From Isochrysis galbana (lineage: Eukaryota; Haptophyta; Isochrysidales; Isochrysidaceae), in assembly GCA_018136815.1 (NCBI GenBank), contig CM030945.1:161811-225810 (forward strand): a DNA stretch of 64,000 nucleotides, given 5' to 3'. Below, in pieces: positions 1-10,885 of the stretch. Every line of letters starts with the position of its first letter. Position 1 is the first letter of the stretch. Below the pieces are notes generated by a model, which did no database searches, had not been told where the DNA came from, and saw only the letters and a list, made by a program, of their open reading frames with translations. A program made the position numbers and the translations under genes.

Positions 1-840
1 TCAGCCCCCCCCCCCCGCGCTCTCCTCTCGCTCTCTCTCTCTTTACGGCCCGTCTCTCCCAGCCGGCCTGCTCAGCCCCCCCCGCTCTCTCTCTTCGCTC
101 TCTCTCTCTTTATGGCGACGAGGCTTGGCTCACCCACACACACACATCGCGCTCTCTCCTCCACCGCTCCCCCCGCCCATCTCGCGCCGAGAAGCCCTGG
201 ACTCTCCCCGCCCGCCCGCCGCCCCCCGCCCCTTCCCCCACTCGGCCGTCGGCGGATCGGAGGATCGGCGCTCTCAGAAAAGGCCTCCCTATATCAACCT
301 ATTCTTCCGTGCCCGAGCTTCGAGCCCTGAGAATCTCCGATCCACTTCCCACTCATTCGGAGGGCTCGTAAAATGCGGATCTCTCTCGTGTGCAGTACTA
401 ATGTTGAGTGTTGCGGGATGTGGAAGGGACTTTTGGGCCACTTGCACGGCAACGGCAGCAACTGCCCGACGATTTGCACCGCTGAAATCGTAGCAAAGGC
501 AATATTGCTTCGCACCCCACGTCGCCTCGCAGCCAGCATACCGGCATGCCGGCACGTCGATGGCGCTGGCGGCCGCTAACACGCCGGCACGCCGGTGGCG
601 GCCAGGAAACGCCCGCAAGGTGCTTTATACTCTTTACCTTCATACACACATACCTAGCTGGGAAACACGTTTTCACCGTGTTCTTACCGAGGTCAAACGC
701 AGCCCTATTTTGCCGTGTTTCGAACCCGAACCCCCTCCGTTTTTGCTTCCGTGTTTGTGCGGGGGCTTATGGGCAACGGATGGGGCGCCGCGTCGCCGCG
801 GCGGCGCCGCGCCAGTGGCGATGGTGGATACTCTTTCTCA
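1..840. other. Low-complexity stretch without a supported gene
   Basis: C-rich and CT-rich tracts fill the first 250 bases, followed by unremarkable GC-rich sequence. A short imperfect direct repeat (GCCGGCACG followed by TCGATGGCG or CCGGTGGCG) lies at about 548-602. Open frames here have no recognisable domain or splice logic, so I call no gene. Confidence 0.5.
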
Positions 841-856
841 AATAAGAGCGTGCGCA

Positions 857-2309
857 CTAATCTTATGATTGGTCGCCATGGAGGGGGGCCTCGCGCCTCG
901 CGCCCCCCCCACTCTCCACTCTCTCGACTCCCCTCATGGGTGGGGGGCGAGAACCATTTGGCTCCGGACAGAGTTTTGAGAATTTTTTTTCGAAATAAAG
1001 GGGGCCAATCGCAATCAAAACTTTTTACCGAAATAAAGGTCGATATGGCGCTGACGGAGCGAAATGAGCCCCCCCCCCCAGCCCGCTCCCCGCTCCCCCC
1101 CCCTCCCCCCCCTGCCCGCCCGGGGCCGCGCGCCGCGCCTTGGCGCGCTTCCGGGCATCCAAGCGCAAGCGCAAAACCGACAACGACGAGGATGAGGATG
1201 ACGATGACGATGACATGATGACGCCCTTGAGGGCTCAGGGCATCCCTCCGACCCCCCAAGCTCGTCGTCGTAGGAGGTTGGTCTCCACTCAGCATCCGAG
1301 ACCGGGGATGGCCGCGCGGCAACTCATCGGGTCATCGGGGCCCGCCGCGGCGACGCTTGAGCGAATTCCGATTCGAAATTAGGCCGAAATTAGACCCCTC
1401 GAAGCTCGAAATTTGCTCCAACCTCATCGAAATTTCGAATCGAAATAAGGGTGGTTTTGGATCGAAACTCTGGCCGGAGCCAAAGAACCATCCACCCCCC
1501 TGCGATGCCTCTTGGCATGTAGGGGGGACTCCCCCAGACTGCCCAGACTCTCCCTGAGAGTCGGGCACAGATCGCACGCCTTAGCCCGCGTTGGCCTGCT
1601 TGTCGCTCTGACCAACCCCTCCTCCCCCTGGGCCCCCCTGATCAGGAGCCCCCAGCCAGCTCCAGTCGACCGGCAGGGGCGCGAGAGCCAGCGAGGGAGA
1701 GGCAGGAGGGGCCAGGGCCATGCCCCAGCCTCACCTGCCCCCTGAGCTGCGCTCCCAAGCCCCTGCAGGCCTCCTAGGGACCTGAAGAGGGGCCGCAGGC
1801 GCGCGCCATGCGCCATGGGCCCCCGCCGCAGGGAAGAGAGGAGGAAGAGGGAAGAGGGAGGGGAGGGGGGAGTGGGGAGTGGCAGCTCTCCCCTCCGGCA
1901 GAAACGTGTCTTCTCGCCCCGTTTGGGTAAGAGAAGACGGGGGCACCAGAACCAGGAGGGAAGGGCCGCGGCTTGCCGAGGCCACTCGCTTCGGCGAGGA
2001 GAGATTAGCGCTTCTGGGCTCCCATTCACGAGTGCCCCCCCCCCCTGCGTTGTTTTTACCCGAAAGGGGTTTTCCCCCAGCGTGGACTCGAGGAGAGGAC
2101 GTGCTGGGGTGCGCGGGGCGCGGGGTGGGTGCGTGCACTGGGGGGAGGACAAATATCGAGAGGAGGGGGCAGTGCCCCCTCCCCCCGTTAGCACTCGGAC
2201 ACCTGGCTCGTCAGGCATGGCGGGATTCCGGGACGGAAAAGTTGTGTCCAATTAGCTAGTGGGGTTGGCTAGGATATATAACATTAATTATTTTATTTAT
2301 TTAATATTT
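857..2309 (+). mobile_element. Hairpin-family retroposon, copy A, with 16-bp TSD
   Basis: The element is flanked by a 16-bp direct repeat, AATAAGAGCGTGCGCA, at 841-856 and 2310-2325. It begins with the hairpin CTAATC-TTAT-GATTGG and then GTCGCCATGGAGG, and ends in an AT-rich tail (ATATATAACATTAATTATTTT and following). Its body matches copy B at 41308-42182 base for base over long stretches, apart from a 526-bp insertion at 958-1483. TSD length and AT-rich tail indicate target-primed reverse transcription by a LINE. It encodes no convincing protein. The 5' hairpin and following bases resemble the LINE 5' ends at 22137 and 24908, so it is probably a non-autonomous passenger. Confidence 0.85.
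958..1483. mobile_element. hAT-like MITE inserted in retroposon copy A
   Basis: A 526-bp insertion with inverted ends: TTGGCTCCGGACAGAGTTTT on the left and the complement of CCGGAGCCAA on the right, about 24 bp with few mismatches. It is flanked by the 8-bp duplication AGAACCAT at 950-957 and 1484-1491. Copy B at 41.3 kb preserves the uninterrupted empty site. CGAAATAA motifs recur near both ends, as expected for hAT subterminal repeats. There is no transposase, so it is non-autonomous. An 8-bp TSD fits the hAT superfamily best; other 8-bp TSD families cannot be excluded. Confidence 0.85.
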
Positions 2310-2558
2310 AATAAGAGCGTGCGCAACTGCTCACTGCTCATTGCTCCTCACTTGGACTCACGGCCTCGTCATCGCCAAGCCAATCGTCGTCGGTCCTCGG
2401 TCCTCGGTCCTCGGCGTCGCTATCATCATCGCTGTCCCACTTTGCACTTTGCGACATCTGGAGACCATACTGCGCTTTGCACACGCATCTGCACGTGCCG
2501 CGAGCCCGGGCGAATCCTGCGGGGCGAGGGTCGGGACACAGTCAAGGCGCATCCTATG

Positions 2559-2990
2559 TAGGGGTTGGCAGAAATATCCACGAAAATCTACCTAAATATA
2601 AATATCCATCAAAAATATCCGCCAAGTATCCAAGCGAACAGCCTAAATATCCACAAAAATATCCGATGTAATACGATATCCGCCACGCGCGGCTCTATGT
2701 ATATATAGTATCACATATTGAAACATATTGCATCAGGTTAACATGTTATGGGCTATTATTAGGGGTAGGCATCTTTATCCGGATATTTGTCTTGGATATC
2801 TCTGGGGGGGGGGTCCCAAATGGATATATCTCGGATACTTCCTGGATATTTGGGGGAGTGGGGGGGTGGGGGGGAGATAATTTTAGCCTTTTGGGGGGGC
2901 GGGGGGCACAACATTAACCATGCAGATGTGAAGGAATTCACCAAGCAGGTGCTTGGGTGGTGGGCATCTAACCACACCAAGTTCCCGTAG
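2559..2990 (+). mobile_element. hAT-type remnants with two left-end-like sequences
   Basis: TAGGGGTTGGCAGAAATATCC at 2559 and TAGGGGTAGGCATCTTTATC at 2760 resemble the terminal repeat of the complete hAT element at 38864 (TAGGCCTTGGCAGAAATATC). Both are followed by reiterated GGATATTTG motifs typical of the subterminal zone of this family. I found no matching right ends or TSDs, so these look like truncated copies lying one after the other. The transposase scrap at 2911-2990 belongs to them. Confidence 0.55.
2911..2990 (+). pseudogene. hAT transposase C-terminal fragment
   Basis: The frame reads DVKEFTKQVLGWWASNHTKF and stops right after FP. This matches the hAT dimerisation-region pattern (LxWWxxxxxxFP) and aligns with DVGDFTTSVLKWWASHHKRF in the hAT copy at 39.9-40.2 kb. 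Only about 25 residues remain and the SERxFS block that should follow is missing, so this is a decayed fragment. Confidence 0.65.
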
Positions 2991-3084
2991 AGTAGAGTAT
3001 CTTTCGCGAGAGTTCGTAATCCATGAGCACCCTAGAAGTGTTACTCCATCGGCGGTGGCGGTGGCGGCGCTCCGCGCGGGGATA

Positions 3085-3411
3085 ATGGACGTGAGCACGG
3101 CGGACGACGAGAGCAGCCAAGCATCTCAGGAAAATGAGACGGGGACCGGGCGGAGCTTGACGATATGGGCGACGCTGCTGGCGCTGGTGATGCCCACGCG
3201 CAAGCCGCTGCGCCGGGAGGAACTCGAACACGACCCGGACGGCCCAGACGGCTGGCGAACGAGGCTAGCAGAGATAAACCATGAACTTGACGAGCGCCGC
3301 CGCAAAAGGGAGCTTGAGCTCGACTCCGACAGCGATGATAATCACGACACGGGGGGCGTGTCTTCTCAGGAGAGCGCAGAGACGGGCGTCGGCTGCCGCA
3401 CATGGCCCTAG
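3085..3411 (+). CDS. Hypothetical acidic/basic mixed-charge protein
   Basis: An ATG-initiated frame of 108 residues. It starts MDVSTADDESSQ, carries a short hydrophobic stretch (TIWATLLALVM, about residues 31-41), and then a highly charged segment (ELDERRRKRELELDSDSDD). I recognise no family. It lies directly downstream of hAT debris and could be transposon-derived N-terminal sequence. No intron signals were resolved. Confidence 0.3.
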   Translation: MDVSTADDESSQASQENETGTGRSLTIWATLLALVMPTRKPLRREELEHDPDGPDGWRTRLAEINHELDERRRKRELELDSDSDDNHDTGGVSSQESAETGVGCRTWP

Positions 3412-3892
3412 CAGCCCAGCGACCACAGCAATACTCGGTACTGTGGGCACCACAGCTCCCATCCACTTCTCGGCGATTGCACGGGGGGCCATGTAGCTGA
3501 GCTCCTCTACAGCTGGCCAAATATTTCGTACAGGCGCGCGCACATCGACCAGTGCCCGATGATCCTTCCTTTTGCATGCTGGTACGCCAAGCTCCAGCGC
3601 TCGAGCGAGCAATTGTTGGCTATGCACCCCTGCCGCTACTGCTTCTTGGAGTAGTATTTGCGCCTACAGCGTGCAGTCACGCACTTCGAGCGTGCATGTC
3701 GCTCACGGCAGGTAGTATGCGATTCTACAAGTTCTGGCTGTGCACATTCTTTGATTGCAGTGGTTCGATGTGACTGATTATGCTTGACATTGTATTTTCT
3801 TGCGCTCGCCGTGAAGCAGAAGAGGAATAGATGTGAAAAACCAAAAAAACTCTTGATAATCTATCTATGGCCGCGCCTGCAACGTGCACTCG

Positions 3893-4414
3893 CTAGATGT
3901 GAACTACCACACTTTCATCACACCCCCACCCCCACCCCCACCTCTGCCGGTGGGCGTTGAGCTCGGGTGTGTTGAGGAGGATTGTACCCTTGCCGAACTT
4001 CTTCGCCCGGTTGAACCTGTGCCGCTCCGCGAGCATCTCGCGCACTTTGACGGATATCTGGTGCCTGTTTTGGGGCTCATGCATGTCAGCGCGCGCTATG
4101 CATCCATGCAGCGAGCTTGCGCCGCTCTACATTTGTGAGAATCTGTGAGTGTGAGTCGCGCGTTCGTTGCTCGTCCCCCTGCGCTTTCTGCAGCTCTCCT
4201 GTGACCTTATGCCGCGTTGCCAGCGGGAACATCCCTGTGGCCATTGCTGCTTTGGCTCCGACGCTGTTCGCTCGGCAGTACGCTCCGCAGCCTTCCGGAC
4301 GTCTTCGAGCGCGGCTTCGCGGTTTCTGGCGCGGAGATCGCGGGCCTGGATAGTATAGTGCCCAGGGGCCGGCTTAGGCTTCCTCTGGGGCTTGGGTGGG
4401 GCTCTGGGAGCCAT
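3893..4414 (-). CDS. Hypothetical basic protein, possibly two exons, divergent from OXA1
   Basis: An ATG at 4414 opens a basic, proline/lysine-rich frame (MAPRAPPKPQRKPKP) followed by an Arg/Glu-rich helix (REAALEDVRKAAERTAERTA). A second frame at about 4060-3893 (ISVKVREMLAERHRFNRAKK) has an acceptor-like AAAACAG just upstream and could be the next exon. The exact junction is unresolved. The start lies only 126 bp from the OXA1 start on the other strand, suggesting a shared divergent promoter. No family recognised. Confidence 0.35.
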
Positions 4415-4540
4415 GGGAAGGGGGGGGGCACTCTGCGAGGCGGGCCGCTCTGCGAAGCGCAAGCCTCTACTCTAGAGGTACTCTAGAGTAGAGTAGAGAA
4501 GGAATTGACTGAGCACGGAGTACGGGTTGGGTTGGGTGGC

Positions 4541-6807
4541 ATGCTGTCGCGCGCTGCCGCCGGGAGGCTGCTGCTGCGCGCCGCGCCGCGCTGGGGCCGC
4601 AGGGAATACACGCGGCTGAGCGCGGTGGCACAGCTCGACCCGACCGCCGCCGCACTCGCCGGTCTGCCTCTCCCGCCTCCCAGCCCACCGCCGCTCGACG
4701 CCCCTCTGCCGCTCGGCGCGACGCCGCTGCCGCCGCCGCCACCGCTGGACAAGGAGAGCGAGAAGCAGGGAGACTCAGGCTCGCACACCTCGGCTGAGAG
4801 AGTGCGCGAGGCGGAGGGGGCGCGCGAGGCGGAGGGGGCGCTTCGCGAAGCGGAGGGGGTGCGTGAGACGAAGGGGGCATGCGAAGGGGAAGGGGCGCGT
4901 GAGGCAGCAGCATCGGGTGAGGAGGCAGCAAGCGAGCTGCAGCCCATCTACACACCACAGCCCCTCGGGAGTGCGCCTGAAGGGCCGCAGGCCACTGCAT
5001 TTGGGCCATCGCTCCAGACCGAGGTCGACCCGCTCGGCTCGTTGCAGACCGTGCCCGTACCCGTGCTCACGCCAGGGCCAGATCCGGTCAGTGCGGAGGC
5101 GGCGGTGGCAGCAGCTGCGTTGCACATGCGCGATGGTGGCTTCTTTCTGCACTATCCGATGCAGGCGACCGAGTACCTGATCAATGCCGTTCACGATGTG
5201 TCTGGGCTGCCCTGGTGGGCGTCCATTGCGGCGGCGACACTGACAGGCCGGCTCATCCTCTTTCCGTTACAGGCGAGCCAATCTAGCGCACTGGGCACCA
5301 TGTGCACACCAGCCTTGCGGATGTAATGGCCACTCTGGCGAGAGTGGCCTGAGGACGTACCGGCATGTGAGCGCCCTCCCGGTAGCAGTGTGGTGCGGCC
5401 AGTTTGAGAGCCTTGCGTTCGCCCTATTGCTCTCCGCTTTGTGCGCTCTTTCAGGTCTACCAGTCGCGTTCGTCAGCACGAATGACACTCATTCAGCCCA
5501 AGATGCAAGAGCTCACAGCCAAGATGAAGGCGGCCTACTCAAAGAAGAACGCCAGGGGTGAGCGGTGTGGACGCCCCGCGAGAGTACACGCCGGCTGCAG
5601 CTCGCACTGGTGTGCTGACTCTAAAGCATTTCTTCGGCTCCGCGCTGCAGGCATGGAGGAAGCTGAGGCGCACCGTCTTGAGCTCCAGACACTCATGGCC
5701 AAGCATAACGTCTCGCCGTTCACTGCGATGGCGTCGGCGGTGGTTTCTCTGCCTGTTTGGGTGAGTTCTCTCCGCTAGTCTCTGCACATGGCTTCCTAGG
5801 CCGACAATGTCGGGGCCTTCAGCAGCAGCGCTCCCATGCCGGCCGGCCGTGGCTGCGGCGGCGGGCTGTGTTCATCTGCGCACAAGAATGGCGATGCTCG
5901 CCACTCCCTCCGCAGGTCACCTTCTTCTTCACACTCCGTAAGATGGTACTCGTCGACGGCGTCGGGCTCAATGAAGGTGGTGTTCTATGGTTTCCCGACT
6001 TGACCGCTCCGGACCCGTACTTCATCCTCCCTATTATATCGGGCGCCTCTTTATTCGGGATGGTGTCCTTAGGCGACGCCGGACAACAGGCGCGCGGTTG
6101 CTCAGCTCCTCGCCCGTCCTTCATTACCGTGGCAGCGTGCCGTCATCCGACTGATCCCAGGCTTATGGGTAGTCTACGCACGTGCTGCCGCTAGGCTGGA
6201 ACTGGCGATCCGCTAGGCGATAATCCAACGATGAGCGCCTCCGTCGCCTCTGCTGCAGGGCGCCACACTCGACGAGCAGCAGCGCTTGATGAAGAATGTG
6301 ATGCGTGGTGTCGCGGTGCTCGTGGTGCCTCTCACAGCGTGGTTCGAGTCGGGCGTGTTCGTCTACTGGCTCACCTCGAACGCGTTGGCCGTCGTGCAGG
6401 TGCGCCGTCGCTTCTGAGCGCCTGCGGGGGTGACGGGCACCTGCACCTACCTTGGCGACGCGCCGCCTAAAGTGCCTAAGCCTCCCACCCTCCACCCTTC
6501 CCCATAGACCCTTGCACTTCGGCAGCCGGCGATCCGCACGGCAGTCGGCATGCCCCCGCCACCCAAGCCAACAGGCAAGACCCCTGCCGACGACGCGATC
6601 CGGCGTGTCTTCTCGGCGATACCGGCATCAATCACGGGGGCGGTACAAGGGTCAGCGGCGCCTGGGGCAAATGAGGCGACGCAGGTCGTTATCCCCAAGG
6701 TGACTTTGAGTGCGCCTCCGGCACAGCTGGCAGGCAACAAGAAGCATACCAGAGCGGGAGGTGGCCGGCAACCCGCCAAGAAGCCGCGTGGCAAGGGAGG
6801 GCGCTAG
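4541..6807 (+). CDS. OXA1: Oxa1/YidC/Alb3-family membrane insertase, probably mitochondrial
   Basis: Six exons keep one frame: 4541-5272, 5455-5557, 5651-5760, 5916-6089, 6259-6399 and 6508-6807, giving 519 residues. The N-terminus (MLSRAAAGRLLLRAAPRWGR) is Arg/Ala-rich like a mitochondrial presequence, followed by a Pro-rich and Glu/Ala-repeat linker. The Oxa1 core begins near residue 220: a helix ending TGRLILFPLQ, then MTLIQPKMQELTAKMKAAY, a second helix pair around VVSLPVWVTFFFTLRKMV, a helix in YFILPIISGASLFGMVSL, and a last pair GVAVLVVPLTAWFESGVFVY / WLTSNALAVVQ. The basic tail ending in KKPRGKGGR would suit ribosome binding. Introns 1 and 4 use GC donors (CAG|GC); the others are GT-AG. 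Family assignment is strong; mitochondrial location is inferred from the presequence. Confidence 0.9.
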
Positions 6808-7560
6808 TGAGCGATGAGCGGCTCCATGGCGTCCTACTCTCCAGTGCCATTGATGTAGCATGCTTCCTCATGACGCGTCAGCCCGCGTTAGCGGCACGTC
6901 TACGTTTGCTCGTGTCTCCAATCTATGAGATTGCCGTGGTGAGACTTCCAAAGGCTGAATGGTGTAGCGCGGTAGCGTTGGCTGATGATGGTGAGTGAAC
7001 GTGGAGCGACGACGGCGTTTGTTTGTTGATGCGGCTCTTTGCTGGACTTGGGAGCCTAGCCACAGCGGATAGCGAGCGCTAGAGTAACGAGCGGGTGCTG
7101 TGGCGCGCATTCCAAAATCGGGCCTCGCATTTTCTCAGATTGTCGTAGCAAGGCCGATTTCGCCATTTTTATTGAAACCGCTTGCGTCCGGCGTAGGCGC
7201 GCCGGCGGCTAGCGCGCAGAATGCGCGTCTTGCGGGGGGCTTGAAGCGACTTGAGGAGCTTTCACCGGGACCCATGTTGGATGTGATACTACGGACTACG
7301 GGTGTGAGAATTTGTGGATATCATGGCCTTCCCCTACCAACATGGGAGATACGGCCCTCGCCTCCCCGAGATCCGAGATACGGTAGATACCGTTGTATCT
7401 ATCTCGGCTTTCCTTTAGATACGAGATACAGTAGATACTATCTAAGGTAAGCCCCCTCACGACGAGAATCGATGCTCAAGCTCCCGGATTACTCGACTCC
7501 ACCGTAACAACCGAGACACCATTACAGAAGCAGAAGCAGGCCACCCAGTGCACCCAGAGG
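6808..7560. other. No supported gene; GATAC-rich repeat at 7310-7450
   Basis: After OXA1 there is no recognisable coding sequence. At 7360-7450 the words GAGATAC/TAGATAC recur; a similar GATAC-rich stretch occurs on the other side of the copia element at 11612-11710. These may be subterminal repeats of a further DNA transposon or simply the sequence flanking the LINE fragment. The stretch at about 7455-7565 is probably the upstream part of the LINE 3' fragment that resumes at 11394. Confidence 0.4.
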
Positions 7561-7565
7561 CATTG

Positions 7566-8178
7566 TATCGCACTGGCTGCCAGGGAGCAGCCAGGGCGGC
7601 AACAAAAAGCAGTAAGGTCATGACAGACAGTGAGAGAGACAGTGCTACAGGGGTGAGGGTTAGAACCTGGGACACCTGGGGGCACTGGGGAACTCACCAA
7701 GATACCCCTGGGGCACGGTGATTCTACAATAATCACATTCGCACAAACCCTTACATATACCCCACCACGGTTCTTTGGATGATACTCTGAGACAAACAGG
7801 AAGGCGTGCGAGGGAACAAAGAAGGAATCAAGGATTTAGGGAATCGGCGAGTATTGCCTTAGTATGAGCCGATGAAGCGTCGTGAGTGTTGATGAAGGTG
7901 AGATTCCTTAGGTGCACTAAGTCGATCTAGAGTGAGCTGAGATCCCCAAGATGAAGGCGAGGTCTAGAAGTCGATGTGCAAATGACTCGGGAACCCTAAG
8001 AACTCGATGTGCATCAACTGCAGATGATAATGTAGAGAAGAGTCCAGAAGGTGGTGCACATGATGAAAGAGGCTGATGACTTGATGAAAAGGAATCTGGC
8101 AGACAAAGTTATCGGTAAAGACGATTCTATCGGTAAGGACCAATGGGTTGTGTTGGCAGATGACGGCACTCTGTGATA
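7566..8178 (-). repeat. 3' LTR of copia element
   Basis: This is the downstream LTR in the element's orientation. It is almost identical to 10776-11388 and is related to the solo LTR at 16955-17598. Confidence 0.92.
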
Positions 8179-8284
8179 CCCCCCCATAAGGCGAGCACGG
8201 AGGGTGAGGCTTAGATACAGAGGATAAAGGTAGAAGAATGGAGAATGCCTTGCATGACAGTCGTAATACTCGGAGTGGTGTATG

Positions 8285-10885
8285 TCACTGGAGCTTTTCG
8301 TCAGAGGCAGTCTTAGAGGCAGACGTCCCTGCCGTAGCTTCTTCGGCGGAACTTGAATTTGAACTCGTCAGACTTTGTGCAATGATGGATGCGCAGTCGT
8401 TTAGAAGGGATAGGAGACGGCAGAAGGGAGCGGGCCCAAGGGGCTTGGTGAGGATGTCAGCAAGCATAAGGTTACCGGGGACATGTCGCATAGCGAGGGC
8501 GTGTTTTGCAACGAGGTCGCGGAGGAAAGCTGCGGCGCGCATAATGTGCTTGGTCTTTTTGAAGGCAACGGGGTCGAGGGACATGTTGATGGCAGACTTG
8601 GAGTCGGAGCACAGAAGGGTAGGGCCATCCGGCGGGAGAGATAGGTCGACAAGCAAATCCCGGACGAAGAGGATGTCGCGGGCAGCAAGCATGGCACCGA
8701 AGTACTCGGCCTCGGCGCTCGACAACGAGACGGATCGTTGGGTCTTGGAGAACCAGTGGACAGGACAGCCGTACAAAAAAAAGATGGCGCCCGTACAAGA
8801 GAAGCGAGATTCCCAATTCGAGTCGACATGGACTAGAAAGGGTAGCGAGGGGTCTGGGCGAAAGAGCAGAGCGCAGGTGGAGGAGTCACGCACGTAGCAG
8901 AGGACGCGGACGGCAGCGGCGAAGTGCGTAGGACCAGGGTTGGTCATGAAGCGCGAGAGCTGCGAGGCTGCATATGCGAGATCTGGCCTAGACATGTTAG
9001 CAAGCCAGAGGAGGCCCCCGACGATGGCCATATAGGTGTCGCGCTTGGAGGCCATAGATTCAAAAGCAGGAGAGCCAGGCGTGGGTGAATCAGACGGATC
9101 GAGGTGGAGGGCGCCGAGAGGGGATTTGAAGGTGCGTGTCGTAGTGCTAGATAGGAAAGCATCATGCCGTTGAAGGAGATCTGAGACGTAAAGACTCTGA
9201 GATAAGGTGAGGATCCGACGCGGACGGTCACGAGCCACGGCAACATTGAGGATCCACGAGAGTTCGCCCTTGTCTTCAATGGGAAACCTATCGCCGAGAT
9301 CGTGGACGAAACGAGCGCGGAGGCCGGAGTCATTATCGACGATGAGGGCGTCGTCCACGTACACCAGCACCCAAAGCAAAGACGAGCCGCTACAGGCGGA
9401 CTCGGCGCGAGCACGAATGCGTTGTGACTCCAAGAGATTTCGATGGCGTTCACGGGCTAGAAAAGCCGCATAGCCGGACTTCTTCTTCTTGAGTGGGAGA
9501 ACTAGAGGAGCATCATCTTCTCCCCTCTCATCCGTGCTGCAGCGTTGATAGTAAGCGAAGCGCTCGGTTGCCCAGGTAAAGAGTTTCCGGGCACTGAGGT
9601 AGAGAGAGAAGGAGACCGAGAAAAGAGAGGTAGCCCAAGAGCTTAGTGGGTTGTAAACTTTGTAGAGGGAGAGTGATAGGGTGCGACGGGCTGTATGGCG
9701 TACAACCGTAGAAGTTGCGAGCAACGTGACGAGCCAAGTATTGCCCCGAGTGCGCAGATCTTTGGCAGCAACAAATGCGGCACAGACAGCAAAAGTGGTT
9801 GAGTGTCGCAGAAACGAGAAAGCCAAATGGCAGCAACCAAGGAGGCGATGGAGAGACGCCATGAAGGCTCCAACATAGGAGATGGAGGGGAAGATAGCAC
9901 GTGAGTGGCGGCGGCGTCGAGTGGCGGCGCGACGAGCAGCACGTGATGGGTGTAGAGGTCCAGGCGGGACAGCATGGAGGGCTCCATAGAATGACAGCTG
10001 GTCAAGAAGGGCCTGCAACCATGTATCAGAGAAGAGAAGTCCCAAAACTCCAACATAGGAGATGGAGGAGTAGATAGCACGTGAGTGGCGGCGGCGGCGA
10101 GTGACGGCGCGACGAGCGGCACGTGATGAGTGTAGAGGTCCAGATGGGACAGAATGGAGGGCTCCATAGAATGACAGCTGGTCAAGGAGGGCCTGCAACC
10201 ATTTATCAGAGAAGAGAAGTCCACCCCATCCCAGAAGGGGGGGAGTGAGGGGTGGTGGCTGAAGTGAGAGTGAGAATTGCATGCAAACGCGCGTAGGAGA
10301 GAGGTTTAGGAAACCGCGAGATTCCTCTTGCATGTTTATGATGGGGGAGAGATTTTCACCAAAGCTAGAGACCTGAGACATAAGGGAAAGGATAGAGGGA
10401 GAGGAAACACCTCCTCCATGCCAAAGGGCCTTGGGGTGGAGATGTAAGAAAGGAAGAGTGGGACGATAAGGCGATGCGCTTGGGCGTTTTGGTGAAAAGA
10501 CGCCGGTGACGGCGTTCTTCGACACGAGTTCATCGCAGATTTTTGCAGAGGGCTCACCCTGAGGCAGACAGAAGGGGCAGGGGAGGAAGAGGGCCCATCC
10601 CACTGCCCCCAAGGTCTCCCCCTTGGTGCAATGGGATGACGCTCGCTTGCGGTGAGGTGCGCATGCTGCAGTTCGACGCTCGTCGAGTGCGACGAGCGAG
10701 TGCGAGTCTGGCAGGGACAGGCAGGCAGGCATGGACAGAGGCATGGCAGTGGCACACACCTGGGTGGGAGCTCCATATCGCACTGGCTGCCAGGGAGCAG
10801 CCAGGGCGGCAACAAAAAGCAGTAAGGTCATGACAGACAGTGAGAGAGACAGTGCTACAGGGGTGAGGGTTAGAACCTGGGACAC
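8285..10885 (-). CDS. Copia-type reverse transcriptase C-terminus and RNase H
   Basis: A continuous frame of 866 codons starts inside the 5' LTR. Its C-terminal 380 residues are copia pol: the RT catalytic motif LVYVDDALIVD (YVDD at about 9350-9361), the LLWLANMSRPDLAYA block, and RNase H with SLSSAEAEYFGAMLAARDIL, a CSDSKSAI block, and ADILTKPL near the end. The N-terminal half is low-complexity, includes a 179-bp tandem duplication, and shows no gag, protease or integrase motifs (no zinc knuckle, no DDE). The product cannot be autonomous. Confidence 0.85.
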   Translation of the reverse strand: MSQVLTLTPVALSLSLSVMTLLLFVAALAAPWQPVRYGAPTQVCATAMPLSMPACLSLPDSHSLVALDERRTAACAPHRKRASSHCTKGETLGAVGWALFLPCPFCLPQGEPSAKICDELVSKNAVTGVFSPKRPSASPYRPTLPFLHLHPKALWHGGGVSSPSILSLMSQVSSFGENLSPIINMQEESRGFLNLSPTRVCMQFSLSLQPPPLTPPLLGWGGLLFSDKWLQALLDQLSFYGALHSVPSGPLHSSRAARRAVTRRRRHSRAIYSSISYVGVLGLLFSDTWLQALLDQLSFYGALHAVPPGPLHPSRAARRAATRRRRHSRAIFPSISYVGAFMASLHRLLGCCHLAFSFLRHSTTFAVCAAFVAAKDLRTRGNTWLVTLLATSTVVRHTARRTLSLSLYKVYNPLSSWATSLFSVSFSLYLSARKLFTWATERFAYYQRCSTDERGEDDAPLVLPLKKKKSGYAAFLARERHRNLLESQRIRARAESACSGSSLLWVLVYVDDALIVDNDSGLRARFVHDLGDRFPIEDKGELSWILNVAVARDRPRRILTLSQSLYVSDLLQRHDAFLSSTTTRTFKSPLGALHLDPSDSPTPGSPAFESMASKRDTYMAIVGGLLWLANMSRPDLAYAASQLSRFMTNPGPTHFAAAVRVLCYVRDSSTCALLFRPDPSLPFLVHVDSNWESRFSCTGAIFFLYGCPVHWFSKTQRSVSLSSAEAEYFGAMLAARDILFVRDLLVDLSLPPDGPTLLCSDSKSAINMSLDPVAFKKTKHIMRAAAFLRDLVAKHALAMRHVPGNLMLADILTKPLGPAPFCRLLSLLNDCASIIAQSLTSSNSSSAEEATAGTSASKTASDEKLQ
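9869..10226. repeat. 179-bp tandem duplication inside the copia element
   Basis: CTCCAACATAGGAGATGGAG starts at 9869 and recurs at 10048. The two units (9869-10047 and 10048-about 10226) differ by scattered substitutions, so the duplication is older than the LTR pair's divergence. The length is not a multiple of 3, yet the frame stays open. Confidence 0.85.

Noticed and set aside
705-1322. Minus-strand ORF of 205 codons with a Ser/Asp repeat
   Set aside because: It spans the retroposon boundary and the MITE, is dominated by poly-G/C and GAT repeats, and shows no domain.
958-1483. Terminal repeats interpreted as a Mutator element
   Set aside because: The duplication is 8 bp, not 9, and the empty site fixes it; hAT-like fits better.
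8238-8897. Plus-strand ORF of 219 codons
   Set aside because: It is the antisense shadow of the copia RNase H region.
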